Source of the DNA: CAZRGV01 sp964599655
Lineage (GTDB): Bacteria; Planctomycetota; Planctomycetia; Isosphaerales; Isosphaeraceae
DNA: 64,000 nucleotides
Assembly (NCBI GenBank): GCA_964599655.1
Contig: CAZRGV010000008.1
Location: 21,312-85,311 of the forward strand
Reading direction: 5' to 3'
Of this stretch, positions 8,662 to 16,970 are shown in pieces (the first letter of the stretch is position 1; each line of letters begins with the position of its first letter). Position numbers and translations under genes: made by a program. The notes beneath the pieces are model-generated. The model was not told where the DNA came from. It did not search any database and was given only the letters and a program-made list of their open reading frames with translations.

Positions 8662-9354
8662 GTGAGCGACGCAACACAGGTACCGACGCAGTCCGCCCTG
8701 CATGCCCTGGGACTGGTCCGCGAAGGGCACGTCGTCGGACTGGGCAGCGGCCGTGCCGCGACCGCGTTCGTTCACGCCCTCGGCGATCGCGTTCGCAACG
8801 GTCTCCGGGTTCGATGTATCCCCACCTCGCGATCGACGGCCGACCTCGCCACTCGACTCGGAATTCCTCTATCGACGCTGGAGGACTGCGACGAGATCGA
8901 CGTGACGGTGGACGGCGCCGATGAGGTTGACCCCCATCTCAATCTCATCAAGGGTCTTGGCGGAGCACTCGTCCGGGAGAAGATCGTCGCCGCCGCCTCG
9001 CGTCGAATGGTCGTCTGCGTCGGAACGGAAAAAGAGGTCGACGTACTCGGCTCGCGAGGGACGTTGCCCGTTGAGGTTGTCCCCTTCGCCCTACAATTCT
9101 GCCGGCGGCGCTTGTCGCGGATTGGCCTCGCCGCCGACCCTCGAAAGCACGAATCGGCCTTGTACGTCAGCGACAACGGCAATCATATTCTTGATGTCCA
9201 CGTCTCGAAGATCACCGACCCCGCCGGCCTGGAGGAACAGATTCGTTCGATCCCAGGCATTGTTGGCACGGGTCTCTTCATCGGCATGGCGCACACGGTC
9301 CTGGTGCAGGATGGTGAAACGGTTCGCGTACGAACGCGTGCTGGAGCACACTAA
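8662..9354 (+). CDS. rpiA: Ribose-5-phosphate isomerase A
   Basis: Encodes about 230 residues and interconverts ribose 5-phosphate and ribulose 5-phosphate. Diagnostic segments are the phosphate loop GLGSGRAATAF, DVTVDGADEVDP with the catalytic acids, and IKGLGGALVREKI with the catalytic Lys. I prefer the GTG at 8662 because GAGG lies six bases before it; an in-frame ATG at 8611 would add 17 residues but has no ribosome-binding site. It is divergent from gnd and completes the ribulose 5-phosphate branch. It ends facing the pfkB-family gene 40 bases away. Confidence 0.95.
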   Translation: MSDATQVPTQSALHALGLVREGHVVGLGSGRAATAFVHALGDRVRNGLRVRCIPTSRSTADLATRLGIPLSTLEDCDEIDVTVDGADEVDPHLNLIKGLGGALVREKIVAAASRRMVVCVGTEKEVDVLGSRGTLPVEVVPFALQFCRRRLSRIGLAADPRKHESALYVSDNGNHILDVHVSKITDPAGLEEQIRSIPGIVGTGLFIGMAHTVLVQDGETVRVRTRAGAH

Positions 9355-9369
9355 CAGCATCTTGATCTC

Positions 9370-9394
9370 TCACATCGTAATCTTTGTAATGTGA
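9370..9394. terminator. Weak inverted repeat between convergent rpiA and sugar kinase
   Basis: TCACAT (9370-9375) and ATGTGA (9389-9394) are exact inverted repeats around a 13-base AT-rich loop, in the 40-base gap between two convergent genes. The position suits a bidirectional terminator, but the stem is only six pairs and no T-run of useful length follows, so this is a weak call. Confidence 0.25.
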
Positions 9395-10393
9395 TCATTG
9401 CCCGGCAATCGACCCTGAATCTCGGTCCCTCGCGGCGAAGTGGGAACACTCACTCGAGCCCGGACACCCACGTTCTTGGAGGAACCGGTCAACTTGTTCC
9501 CTCGTCGGGCTTCCTGCCTGGGCACCGGGGCGAGTCGCTTTGAGAGCCGCCGCCGCGGACGCGAACCGAATCCGTTGATTCAGAGGCTGGCCTTCCGCCA
9601 GGGCGGAGGCATAAGCACCATGGAACACGTCTCCGCACCCCGTGGTATCGACAACCGCGACAGGAAACGCCGGTTGGTGTTCAATGGGCGACGCGGCGGA
9701 GCGCGAGAACCAAACCCCTCGAATTCCGCAGGTCACGACAACCACCCGATCCGGGTTCTGCAAGGCTCGAATCGACTCCCCTGGCTCTGTCTTACCCGTC
9801 AATCGCTCGGCGAATGCCTGATTGATGATCAAATGGTCGGCCAGCGGTAAGAGGTCCTCAAAGTGTGGACCGTCGTCCCGCTCGAAGTCGGCCACGACAG
9901 GTATGCCGGCTTCGAGTGCGATTCGAGCGATCCGGATTCCACGTTCGGCATGGTCGTGGTCCAGGAACAAGACCCGAGTGGTTCGAATCAGATCCGCTGG
10001 CGGCCAATCCTCGCCCTCGTAAGCCGCTTCGTCCTTTTCGAAGAAGATGGTACGAGTCTGGTCCGTCTCGTCCACAATGATCGTCGAATGAATTGGCTTT
10101 CTTACTATTGATCTATGAACGTTTGATACATCAACATCTTCGCGACGAAATGCCTCCCGCACAAACTCCGAAAGTTCGTCTTGCCCGAGAAATCCCGCGA
10201 AGGCGCATCGCGAGCCAAGGCGAGATGCGGCCACGAGTGCGGTCCCGGTCAGGCCGCCGCACTGGCGAATGCGCCGTCGCACGGGCACTTTCGAATCGGG
10301 AGGCGGGTAAGATTCGACGTAGAGCAGATCGTCCACGGTGACGATACCAACTCCCAGAACGTCGTAACGATCGACTTTTGACTCGCCTGCCAT
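9395..10393 (-). CDS. PfkB (ribokinase) family carbohydrate kinase
   Basis: Encodes 332 residues. The ribokinase fold shows GVGIVTVDDLLYVE at the N terminus, the substrate-loop glycine pair CGGLTGTAL near 45-53, and the signature DTTGCGDVFHGAY beginning at 249, with catalytic Asp255 in the anion hole GCGD. It should phosphorylate a sugar or sugar acid with ATP. GGAG lies seven bases ahead of the ATG. It is downstream of and on the same strand as the RLP operon (133-base gap), so it could supply the phosphorylation step of that pathway, but it might equally be a separate unit. Confidence 0.9.
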   Translation of the reverse strand: MAGESKVDRYDVLGVGIVTVDDLLYVESYPPPDSKVPVRRRIRQCGGLTGTALVAASRLGSRCAFAGFLGQDELSEFVREAFRREDVDVSNVHRSIVRKPIHSTIIVDETDQTRTIFFEKDEAAYEGEDWPPADLIRTTRVLFLDHDHAERGIRIARIALEAGIPVVADFERDDGPHFEDLLPLADHLIINQAFAERLTGKTEPGESIRALQNPDRVVVVTCGIRGVWFSRSAASPIEHQPAFPVAVVDTTGCGDVFHGAYASALAEGQPLNQRIRFASAAAALKATRPGAQAGSPTREQVDRFLQERGCPGSSECSHFAARDRDSGSIAGQ

Positions 10394-10526
10394 CGGATGT
10401 CTCCAGGGACTTTGCCACCATAGCCGCGTCCGTCATTCCCGTCGGTGCTCTTCATGTCGAAAACCAGAGACTCACGATCAACCTCCGAGACCGAGTCGAT
10501 AGCCTGGGTCAAAGTCTGGAGGGCGA

Positions 10527-11348
10527 TCAGGAGGATTCGCGGTCGCAAAAGTTCGTTTCCAGGAACTCGAGGAGTGCCGCTCGGACGTCCTGCCCATGGC
10601 CGATGAGACTGACCGATTTCGGAGTCAACTCGCGAAAGATCGCGGAGTCAATCCGCCGTGCGAGAACCTCTCCAAACTCAAACGGGTGGATCGGATCGCG
10701 ACGGTTCGCCAGCACCAGAGTTGGGACACGAATCGATTGCCATTCCTCCAGGCTCGCGCAGGGGGAGTCTCGCGGAATCCGGTCGAATTTGATGGCCGTC
10801 TCCTGAGCCCTTGGATGTTGAAAATGGCTGACCAGACGTTGAGCGATGTCCGGGTTCTCCGCCTTGATCTTCTGATAGGCCTCGGCTTGCTGAAATCGCT
10901 CGAGTCCAACCTCGGGACCGAACGACTGGATCAAGTCCGCGATGATCGGAAAAATCCTTAGGTGAGACGGTAAGGGCCGGTCGAGCCACGCGGGGCGTGA
11001 GAGGATCAGACCGAGGAGCCGATCCGGATAACGAAGCGCGAGGTTCAGCGCGATGGCCGCCCCCATGGAGATCCCTCCGACAATCGCCCTGGAAATCTCG
11101 AGATGGTCCATGAGGGCGAGGAGATCGTCCGCCATCGGCGCGATGCCGATCCCAGCGGGATCGCCAAGCGGCCTCGTCTGCCCATGCCCTCTCGCGTCGA
11201 GGCAGAGGAGTCGAAATCCCTCAGGAGGTTGAAACAGCAAGACGGGCTCGCTGATGTCGCCGCCAAGTCCGTGTTGAACGACCAGCGGGATCCCCTGCCC
11301 CTCGTCGACGTAGTGGAAATCGATTCCGTCTCGTCGGAACATGGGCAT
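10527..11348 (-). CDS. Alpha/beta-hydrolase, possible lactonase
   Basis: Encodes 273 residues. The oxyanion strand HGLGG is at 26-30, the nucleophile elbow GGISMG at 91-96 has Ser94, a late Asp sits in NRRDPIHP and a His in LIGHG, which completes a triad. The layout matches small cytosolic esterases and enol-lactonases. It begins 3 bases after the TIM-barrel isomerase stop, so it belongs to the RLP operon, where hydrolysis of a sugar lactone is a reasonable but unproven role. Confidence 0.85.
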   Translation of the reverse strand: MPMFRRDGIDFHYVDEGQGIPLVVQHGLGGDISEPVLLFQPPEGFRLLCLDARGHGQTRPLGDPAGIGIAPMADDLLALMDHLEISRAIVGGISMGAAIALNLALRYPDRLLGLILSRPAWLDRPLPSHLRIFPIIADLIQSFGPEVGLERFQQAEAYQKIKAENPDIAQRLVSHFQHPRAQETAIKFDRIPRDSPCASLEEWQSIRVPTLVLANRRDPIHPFEFGEVLARRIDSAIFRELTPKSVSLIGHGQDVRAALLEFLETNFCDRESS

Positions 11349-11351
11349 CGG

Positions 11352-12209
11352 TTATTCCTTCCCTGAACGGCCTGAGTCCTGAAGGATCCGGCGGAGAAAC
11401 GCGACGCTCTCGGATGCGTCCTTCTCGTCGATTCCGTGGAGGATCAAAGGTCCATCGTAACCCGATTCCCGTAGCAAGGCGACGTACGTCGAAAAGTCGA
11501 GGACCCCGCGGCCGGCCGGGACGTTGCCTGACCGGCCGGACTCGTCTAGATCCTTGGCGTGGGCCAGCACGACTTCGGACCCAAGCAGCGAAAGTGCCTC
11601 GTGAAGGATCGCGTCCCTTTTCCCCACGTCCGGAGGGCGAATCAGGTTGGCCGGGTCGATCACCACCTTGAGTCGGGGCTGGGGCCCTCCCAGCCGGTCG
11701 ATGAGCCGGAGTGCCTCGCGAGCCGAATCGATCACGTTCGAGACTTCGGGCTCGAAGGCCAGGGTCACGTCGTGTTCCTCGGCGATCTCCAGCGCCGAGG
11801 ACATGGCGTCGATCAGATCTTCCCAAGCGGCCCAGGACGTGTTCGAGTCGTGCCAACGCCACAGGCTGTCGCGATCTCGAGTGCCAGTGCAAAGCGTGAT
11901 GATGGACGTCCCGAGCCGTCGGCAGGAGGCAGCGAGGTTGCGAAGACGAATCAGGTTGTCGCGCCTTCGCTCTGGGTCGGGATGGATCATGTTGAAGGTG
12001 CCCGAGATCGCCGACATCGTCAGATCTCGCTTCGAGAACGCGTCCGCGATCCGGTTGCAAACCGCCGGATCGAGGAACTCGGGCAAGGTCGGAAGCCCAG
12101 CACATACGAAGTTGAACTGGACTTGTTTGCAGCCGAGGTGAGCCACGGCGTCCAGCGTCTCTTCGAGCGTCGGACGAAGGAAAGTCCTGGCAAGGATTCC
12201 GATCTCCAT
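11352..12209 (-). CDS. Sugar phosphate isomerase/epimerase (xylose isomerase-like TIM barrel)
   Basis: Encodes 285 residues of the AP-endonuclease-2/xylose isomerase-like fold. Metal ligands typical of the family appear in order: Glu in LAFEPEV, Asp in VIDPAN, His in LAHAKD and a final acid in LILHGIDE. Members isomerise or epimerise keto sugars, and some decarboxylate keto acids. It sits 3 bases after the Gfo/Idh gene and 3 bases before the hydrolase, so all are translated from one messenger. The substrate is unknown. Confidence 0.87.
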   Translation of the reverse strand: MEIGILARTFLRPTLEETLDAVAHLGCKQVQFNFVCAGLPTLPEFLDPAVCNRIADAFSKRDLTMSAISGTFNMIHPDPERRRDNLIRLRNLAASCRRLGTSIITLCTGTRDRDSLWRWHDSNTSWAAWEDLIDAMSSALEIAEEHDVTLAFEPEVSNVIDSAREALRLIDRLGGPQPRLKVVIDPANLIRPPDVGKRDAILHEALSLLGSEVVLAHAKDLDESGRSGNVPAGRGVLDFSTYVALLRESGYDGPLILHGIDEKDASESVAFLRRILQDSGRSGKE

Positions 12210-12212
12210 CGC

Positions 12213-13286
12213 TCAAACGCCTCCGGCCACCTCGGCGAGAGCGATCGTCTCGCCTGTCTGAACCGAGCGAGAAATCGCCACCAGCGCTCTCATGGCCTCG
12301 AGTCCGTCGACGACATTCGCGCCGATCATCGGCGTTCCCTCGAGAATCGTCTGGGCGAATCCTTCCAGTTGACGCTTGTATGTGTGGGCATCTTCACCTA
12401 GTGGGCGTCGATACTGTCGATCCTTTGTTGAGAAACACTCGACGTCGCTCGACTTGTGGAACCAGGGGAGATGAACTCGTCCTTTCACACTTCCATGCTC
12501 GCCTTGAATTGAAAACCCTTCTTCGAAATCGCCACGGATCGGAATTTGCAAGTCCAGGTGTCCCAGAGAACCGTCGGCGAAGCTGACTTCGACAAACCAG
12601 CCGTACGCGTCAAACCGATGGAGAAACCTTGCCCGAACCGCGGCAATCGGCCCGGCGAGAAAGCGGGCCGTATCCACGAGGTGACTCCCATGTGTCAGCA
12701 AAAAATACGTCTGACGATTGGCCCTGGGATCGACCTCAGGCCGTCGGGCCTGTTCGCTCCGAACAGGAATCGGTTGAAGGTTGTCCGTCATGGTATAACG
12801 GTAAACGGAGTCGTGATACCAGCCTTTGAACGCCATCAACCCGCCGATCTCCTCCCGAACGAATCGCGCCGCGAACATGATCCCCGGATCAAATCGACGA
12901 TTATTGCCAACTTGAAGCACTCGTCCGGAGGCGGTTACCTCATCCTTGAGCTGCAAGCATTCTTCGATGGTGAGGCCCAACGGTTTTTCCACCAGAACGT
13001 GTTTTCCAGCGGCGATTGCTTGTCGGCATGCGTCGACGTGGAAGGCGTCGGAAATGCCGATGACAACGGCGTCGATTCGAGGATCGTTCAGCATCGCCTG
13101 GTAGTCGCCATAAACCGAGCGCGGCTGGTGGACGGCCGCCATGCGAGACCGGAGGTCCTCGGCGACGTCGCAGATCGCTTGCAACTCGACATTTCGCGCC
13201 TTGCGGCACGCGTCGAGATGGGCAAACTGCGCGATGGGACCGCAACCGAGCACTCCGACTCGCAGGAGCGGCGAATCCGTCTTCAT
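12213..13286 (-). CDS. Gfo/Idh/MocA family NAD(P)-dependent sugar dehydrogenase
   Basis: Encodes 357 residues. A Rossmann loop (VGVLGCGPIAQFAHLDAC) is followed by the family lysine motif HVLVEKPLGL and a later THGSHLVDTARF with the catalytic His. These enzymes oxidise or reduce hydroxyl groups of sugars, inositols and sugar acids with bound NAD(P). The ATG overlaps the RLP stop codon (ATGA), indicating translational coupling. It is expected to supply the keto intermediate for the RLP pathway. Confidence 0.92.
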   Translation of the reverse strand: MKTDSPLLRVGVLGCGPIAQFAHLDACRKARNVELQAICDVAEDLRSRMAAVHQPRSVYGDYQAMLNDPRIDAVVIGISDAFHVDACRQAIAAGKHVLVEKPLGLTIEECLQLKDEVTASGRVLQVGNNRRFDPGIMFAARFVREEIGGLMAFKGWYHDSVYRYTMTDNLQPIPVRSEQARRPEVDPRANRQTYFLLTHGSHLVDTARFLAGPIAAVRARFLHRFDAYGWFVEVSFADGSLGHLDLQIPIRGDFEEGFSIQGEHGSVKGRVHLPWFHKSSDVECFSTKDRQYRRPLGEDAHTYKRQLEGFAQTILEGTPMIGANVVDGLEAMRALVAISRSVQTGETIALAEVAGGV

Positions 13287-14710
13287 CCGCCCGATCCCGG
13301 ATAACGCTGACGAAGTGCCTCGGTAAGCGCTTGGAGCTTCTTCCTCCGGGCCAAGTCAATCAGTGCGGTCAGATGATCGTCGACCGAGACACCGCGGAGT
13401 TCTCCGGAGCGATGAACCTCCAACGCCTGGAGCATGGCCTCGGTTCCGAGCGCGGGGTCGGCCTCGCCCTTCGCGTTCTTGATCGAGTTGATCGCGGATC
13501 CGGCTAGGAACAGTATATTTTCCATCTGTCCTCTCGACTCGACGTCCATCAAGTTGAGGATGATGTTCCCCTGGTCGAGACCGCCTGCCCGCGTAATCAT
13601 GGTCGGCCGGATTCCCGCGACGGGGTGAGTGAGTGCGTGCTCCGATGCCATCCACTCGGCACCATAGGGGCGAAGAAAAGGCGTGCCGGGTTTGACCGGC
13701 GCGGTTTGCCGGAAGTCGATCCCGTCGAGTCGCGCGAGGAAGTCGATCCACTCGCGCCAGATTCCTCGAGTCTTGACTCCGATCCCCGCGTTATGGCCGT
13801 AAATGGCTGGTGGATTCGCGAGATGCTTCGTCGCCTCGCGAACCATGCGAACCGTTCCGCCCGCGTACGTCTCGCTGAACATCACTCCGGTCGCTCCGGC
13901 CTCAAGCACAGCGTGAACCGTGTCGAGAATCTCGTTGGGGGCCCCCGTCACGTGGGGAGCGTACAGCAGCCCTTTTCCTTCCCGCCGATCGCGCACGCGC
14001 TCGATGGCCTTGAGTGCCTTTCGCGTTCGATCGGCCACTGGCGAGTAGTCGAGATTTGGGTACAAGTCTTCGTCTTCTTTGATGAACATCAAGAGCGGAC
14101 AACCCGCCACTTCCTCGACGATTCGTTCGACGTCGTCTGGAGTGATGCCCGCCGTGGGCTTCAAGATGGTCCCGAAGGCCGGTTCCTTGGCGGGGAAACC
14201 GGTCATGGCGCGCATGCCCATCGGACCGTGCGCCGGTCCCGGAAACGTCGCGAGAACGCGTTCCGGGATTTGCAGCCCTACCAGTCGCGAATCCTGGTTC
14301 TCATACACATCGAAGATGATGGCTCCGGCGACCGTGTGCAGGATGTCGCACGAGGTGAGATGGCCGTCCGGCTGGAGCATCATCTTGAGAGGAAACGCGA
14401 CATGCAGCAGCCCGATCCGACCGGTCACATCGAAGGCATCGACACCCGCGGGCTTCGCCGAGCATTGATCGAGCAACGACCCCTTGGGCGGATTCTTGAT
14501 CCCGCTGGTTGCGTGATAGCTGATCTCGGCAACCGCGTCCTCCAATCGCATGGTTCGGAACGCGAAGAAATAGCTCGCCACGATGGCGTCGTCGATCGAC
14601 GGTGGAGGGCTCGCCACGAGCCGTTCCGTGACGATCTGCCGGATCAGGACCTCGCGCGCGTCGGCGTCGTGCCAGAGTGACTCGAGAACATTCGTCGGGA
14701 GGGTCTTCAT
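13283..14710 (-). CDS. RuBisCO-like protein (form IV-type, RLP)
   Basis: Encodes 475 residues from the ATG at 14710, which has AGGA just upstream; a GTG at 14728 is possible. The RuBisCO large-subunit fold is clear: GLQIPERVLATFPGPAHG matches the conserved IPPAYVKTFQGPPHG block, and GTILKP carries Lys184 (RuBisCO Lys175). FIKEDED keeps the metal/carbamate set as Lys211, Asp213 and Glu214 (Lys201, Asp203, Glu204). Several substrate residues differ: the second lysine of KPKLG is Thr, the HR of HIHRAMH becomes His306-Asn, and SGG becomes AGG at 375-377. It should bind magnesium and enolise a substrate, but it is not expected to fix CO2 in the Calvin cycle. It heads a four-gene operon. Confidence 0.9.
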   Translation of the reverse strand: MKTLPTNVLESLWHDADAREVLIRQIVTERLVASPPPSIDDAIVASYFFAFRTMRLEDAVAEISYHATSGIKNPPKGSLLDQCSAKPAGVDAFDVTGRIGLLHVAFPLKMMLQPDGHLTSCDILHTVAGAIIFDVYENQDSRLVGLQIPERVLATFPGPAHGPMGMRAMTGFPAKEPAFGTILKPTAGITPDDVERIVEEVAGCPLLMFIKEDEDLYPNLDYSPVADRTRKALKAIERVRDRREGKGLLYAPHVTGAPNEILDTVHAVLEAGATGVMFSETYAGGTVRMVREATKHLANPPAIYGHNAGIGVKTRGIWREWIDFLARLDGIDFRQTAPVKPGTPFLRPYGAEWMASEHALTHPVAGIRPTMITRAGGLDQGNIILNLMDVESRGQMENILFLAGSAINSIKNAKGEADPALGTEAMLQALEVHRSGELRGVSVDDHLTALIDLARRKKLQALTEALRQRYPGSGG

Positions 14711-14751
14711 GGGTTCCTGGTCATTCACTTTCGGAAGTTACAAATGACGGT

Positions 14752-14787
14752 CGACCGAGGTCTCCCGCGGTAAGGCGACCGAAGTCT
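14752..14787. promoter_or_regulatory. Direct repeat next to the RLP operon promoter
   Basis: CGACCGAGGTCT (14752-14763) and CGACCGAAGTCT (14776-14787) match at 11 of 12 bases and are spaced 24 bases start to start, close to two helical turns apart. They lie immediately downstream of the putative -10 of the RLP operon, where a bound regulator would block initiation. They are a candidate operator; the regulator is not encoded next door. Confidence 0.45.
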
Positions 14788-14788
14788 G

Positions 14789-14817
14789 AAGTATCCCCAC
14801 GTCGACTAGGGTGTCAA
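14789..14817 (-). promoter_or_regulatory. Sigma-70-type promoter for the RLP operon
   Basis: On the minus strand a perfect TTGACA (14817-14812) is followed by a 16-base spacer and GATACT (14795-14790). This places transcription start near 14782, about 70 bases before the RLP ATG. It is one of the best -35 matches in the window. Confidence 0.5.
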
Positions 14818-14915
14818 GGGACGGTATGCGTCGCGACGCGATTCCAATCCTTCCACACGAGTTCCTCAAGGGCCGTGAACGGCCTGAAGGACCAGATTCG
14901 ACGGAAAACCCGCCG

Positions 14916-16130
14916 TCAGGTGACGGGTGACGTTCGTTCCCGGAACGATTGCCAGACGTTCTGCTCAAGGATCTCGGAAATCGCCTCGACCGCCCGATCG
15001 AGTTCCTCATCCCTTGTGTAGAAGTGGGGCGAAAGTCGAATCCCCGCGCCTGGACGGTAGTCACAAAGGATCTCTCTCGCCTTGAGGGCCCTCGAAACCT
15101 CGTACCCATGAGGAACGTCGACAGTAACAGTCCCTCCTCGCCTCGCCGGTTCGAGTGGCGTCTTGCAGCGGAATCCTCGCGATCGGGCAAGCGCCAGCAA
15201 TCGGGCCGTCTGCCGCTCCGACTTGGCCCGGATCGCCTCGATACCCACCTCGTTGAGAATTTCGAGGCCGGGCCTGGCCGCGAAGAACGCGGGGATATTG
15301 GGCGTTCCGTGTAGAAAACGCCAGGCGTCGTCGCGACGCTCGAGCCGGCTCTCGAACCCGAACGGTCGGACATGCGACATCCAGCCCGTGAGTCGGGGGT
15401 TCCACCGCGCTCGAAGCTCGGGCCGCACCCAGAGAAAGGCGGCACCCGGACCGCCACAAAGCCACTTCAAACAACCGCCAATGTACACATCCACACCGAG
15501 CGCTCGAACATCGACGGGAATCGAGCCAACCGACTGGTAGCCGTCCACGATCAGGATCGCGCCCACCGTTCGAGCACGTCTCGCGATCGCGTCAATCTCG
15601 TGAACGTAAGAACTTTTGAACAGAACATGCGAGATATTGACAAACGCGGTCGTCTCGTCGATGGCCTCAACCAACCGCTGCGTCTCGACCGTGACGCCGT
15701 CGTCGCTGGGCACACGGATCAAGTGGGCTCCCTGCCCTCGAAGGCCCTCCAGTAGATACAGAATCGATGGAAAATGCATCGCATCGGTGACGACTCGGCT
15801 TCGCTCGCTCGTGAATTCGATCGCGCTGAAGACCACGGCGTGTGCCATCGTCACGTTTGGCTGAAAGACAACCTCGCCGGATCGAGCTCCGATCAGAGGG
15901 GCGACAAGGTTCCCGAGACTCGACGCCAATTCCCACCAGCTGTGCTCCCAGGCTCGAACGCCCATCGAGGCCCACTGTTCGTAGTAATCGAGCAACGACT
16001 CACGAGCAGCGGCGGGCACCGCCCCAAGGGAGTTGCTGATGAGATAGTTTGTGCGACCGAGAATCGGAAAGCGATTCCGATACGCCAGCAGTGGGTCGTC
16101 GGACTCCGTTCTGGGCGGCGAAATGGACAC
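14916..16130 (-). CDS. kynU: Kynureninase-like PLP enzyme
   Basis: Encodes 404 residues, starting at GTG 16130, 3 bases after the kynB stop. It is a class V aminotransferase-fold protein: Asp196 in LIVDGYQSVG should pair with the PLP pyridine nitrogen, and Lys222 in GGCLKWLCGGPG matches the kynureninase lysine block (YKYLNGGPG). The late CDYRPGAGIRLSPHFY resembles the kynureninase C-terminal motif. Kynureninase cleaves kynurenine to anthranilate and alanine. Pairing with a kynurenine formamidase homologue strongly supports the call, although a related PLP lyase cannot be excluded. Confidence 0.8.
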   Translation of the reverse strand: MSISPPRTESDDPLLAYRNRFPILGRTNYLISNSLGAVPAAARESLLDYYEQWASMGVRAWEHSWWELASSLGNLVAPLIGARSGEVVFQPNVTMAHAVVFSAIEFTSERSRVVTDAMHFPSILYLLEGLRGQGAHLIRVPSDDGVTVETQRLVEAIDETTAFVNISHVLFKSSYVHEIDAIARRARTVGAILIVDGYQSVGSIPVDVRALGVDVYIGGCLKWLCGGPGAAFLWVRPELRARWNPRLTGWMSHVRPFGFESRLERRDDAWRFLHGTPNIPAFFAARPGLEILNEVGIEAIRAKSERQTARLLALARSRGFRCKTPLEPARRGGTVTVDVPHGYEVSRALKAREILCDYRPGAGIRLSPHFYTRDEELDRAVEAISEILEQNVWQSFRERTSPVT

Positions 16131-16133
16131 GGT

Positions 16134-16763
16134 TCAGCTCCTCGACTCGAGTGTCCGGAGCACGGCGCGAACGGGACTGGCGTCGAATCCGACCAGTCGC
16201 AAGGGCAATGCGATCAGTTCATAAAACCCTTCTGGCACGTGATCCAGAACGAGTCCTTCGAGAATGGCGAGGTCGTGTCGCAGGCAGGCCTTGTGTGCCG
16301 GTAGGTCCTGAGACGAAAACGGGTCGATGCTCGGGGTGTCGACACCCACCAGCCGAACACCTCTCGCAGCGAGATGATCGATCAGTTTTGGAGAAAGCGC
16401 AGCGAAATCCTCGGTGAAAATCGTGGAATCGGGATAGGTTCCCGTCTTGAACAACACTCTTGGCGCGGAAACCTCCTCTTTCAGGTCAGTTGGCCGAATC
16501 GTGCCACTTCGTTCGACAGGCACGGAGACAACCTGACACAATCCGAGGTAATCCTCGAGCGGACATCTCTCGATTCCGGGTGCATCTTTGCCGAAGTGAT
16601 TAGGCCCATCGGCGTGGGCGCCGAGATGCACCGTGGCGTGGAGCGTTGACAGCGTGATCGAATCCCCCCGGGCGATGTCGAGGAGGACCTCTCGGGAGGG
16701 TGGCGTATCTCCTGGCCAGACCTTCAGCGAGGTCGTGATCGGCGGGGAGATGTCGTAAATCAT
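16134..16763 (-). CDS. kynB: Kynurenine formamidase / cyclase family protein
   Basis: Encodes 209 residues from the ATG at 16763. The cyclase-family metal motif is intact as HLGAHADGPNH at 46-56 (His46, His50, Asp52, His56), with the early VWPGDTP and the late LVGVDTPSIDP characteristic of KynB. It hydrolyses N-formylkynurenine to kynurenine. The ATG overlaps the stop of a zinc-ribbon gene (ATGA), and the kynureninase gene follows after 3 bases. The tryptophan 2,3-dioxygenase needed to start the pathway is not in this window. Confidence 0.88.
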   Translation of the reverse strand: MIYDISPPITTSLKVWPGDTPPSREVLLDIARGDSITLSTLHATVHLGAHADGPNHFGKDAPGIERCPLEDYLGLCQVVSVPVERSGTIRPTDLKEEVSAPRVLFKTGTYPDSTIFTEDFAALSPKLIDHLAARGVRLVGVDTPSIDPFSSQDLPAHKACLRHDLAILEGLVLDHVPEGFYELIALPLRLVGFDASPVRAVLRTLESRS

Positions 16764-16936
16764 CCCCGACCGCCCTCGCAGCAGGTCTCGCAAATGGTGT
16801 GACAGCGGGAGCACAGCACTTTCGCCCGGATTTCGATCAAACGTCCACCGCAGGCAGGGCACGCGGGACGTTGGGGGCCCGAGTCAGGTGACGTCGGCCT
16901 CTCCCTTTCCGGCGGTTGGTTTCGATTCAATTCCAT
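16760..16936 (-). CDS. Small zinc-ribbon protein coupled to kynB
   Basis: Encodes 58 residues from an ATG at 16936. A polar N terminus precedes a cysteine-rich tail: CPAC at 26-29 and CSRC at 42-45 form a zinc ribbon, followed by His46, Cys49, Cys52 and Cys53, enough for a second site. The stop overlaps the kynB start as ATGA, so both are translated together. No family name can be given. A zinc carrier or regulator for the zinc enzymes on either side (kynB, deaminase) is a possible guess. Longer in-frame starts exist upstream but would run into the intergenic gap before the deaminase. Confidence 0.65.
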   Translation of the reverse strand: MELNRNQPPERERPTSPDSGPQRPACPACGGRLIEIRAKVLCSRCHTICETCCEGGRG

Positions 16937-16970
16937 GAGGACGGCTCGTTTCGGACCCGGACGACTCGTA

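Noticed and set aside
13283..14710. Calling the RLP a genuine RuBisCO large subunit
   Set aside because: Several substrate-binding residues are replaced and no phosphoribulokinase or small subunit gene is nearby; the fold alone does not support CO2 fixation.
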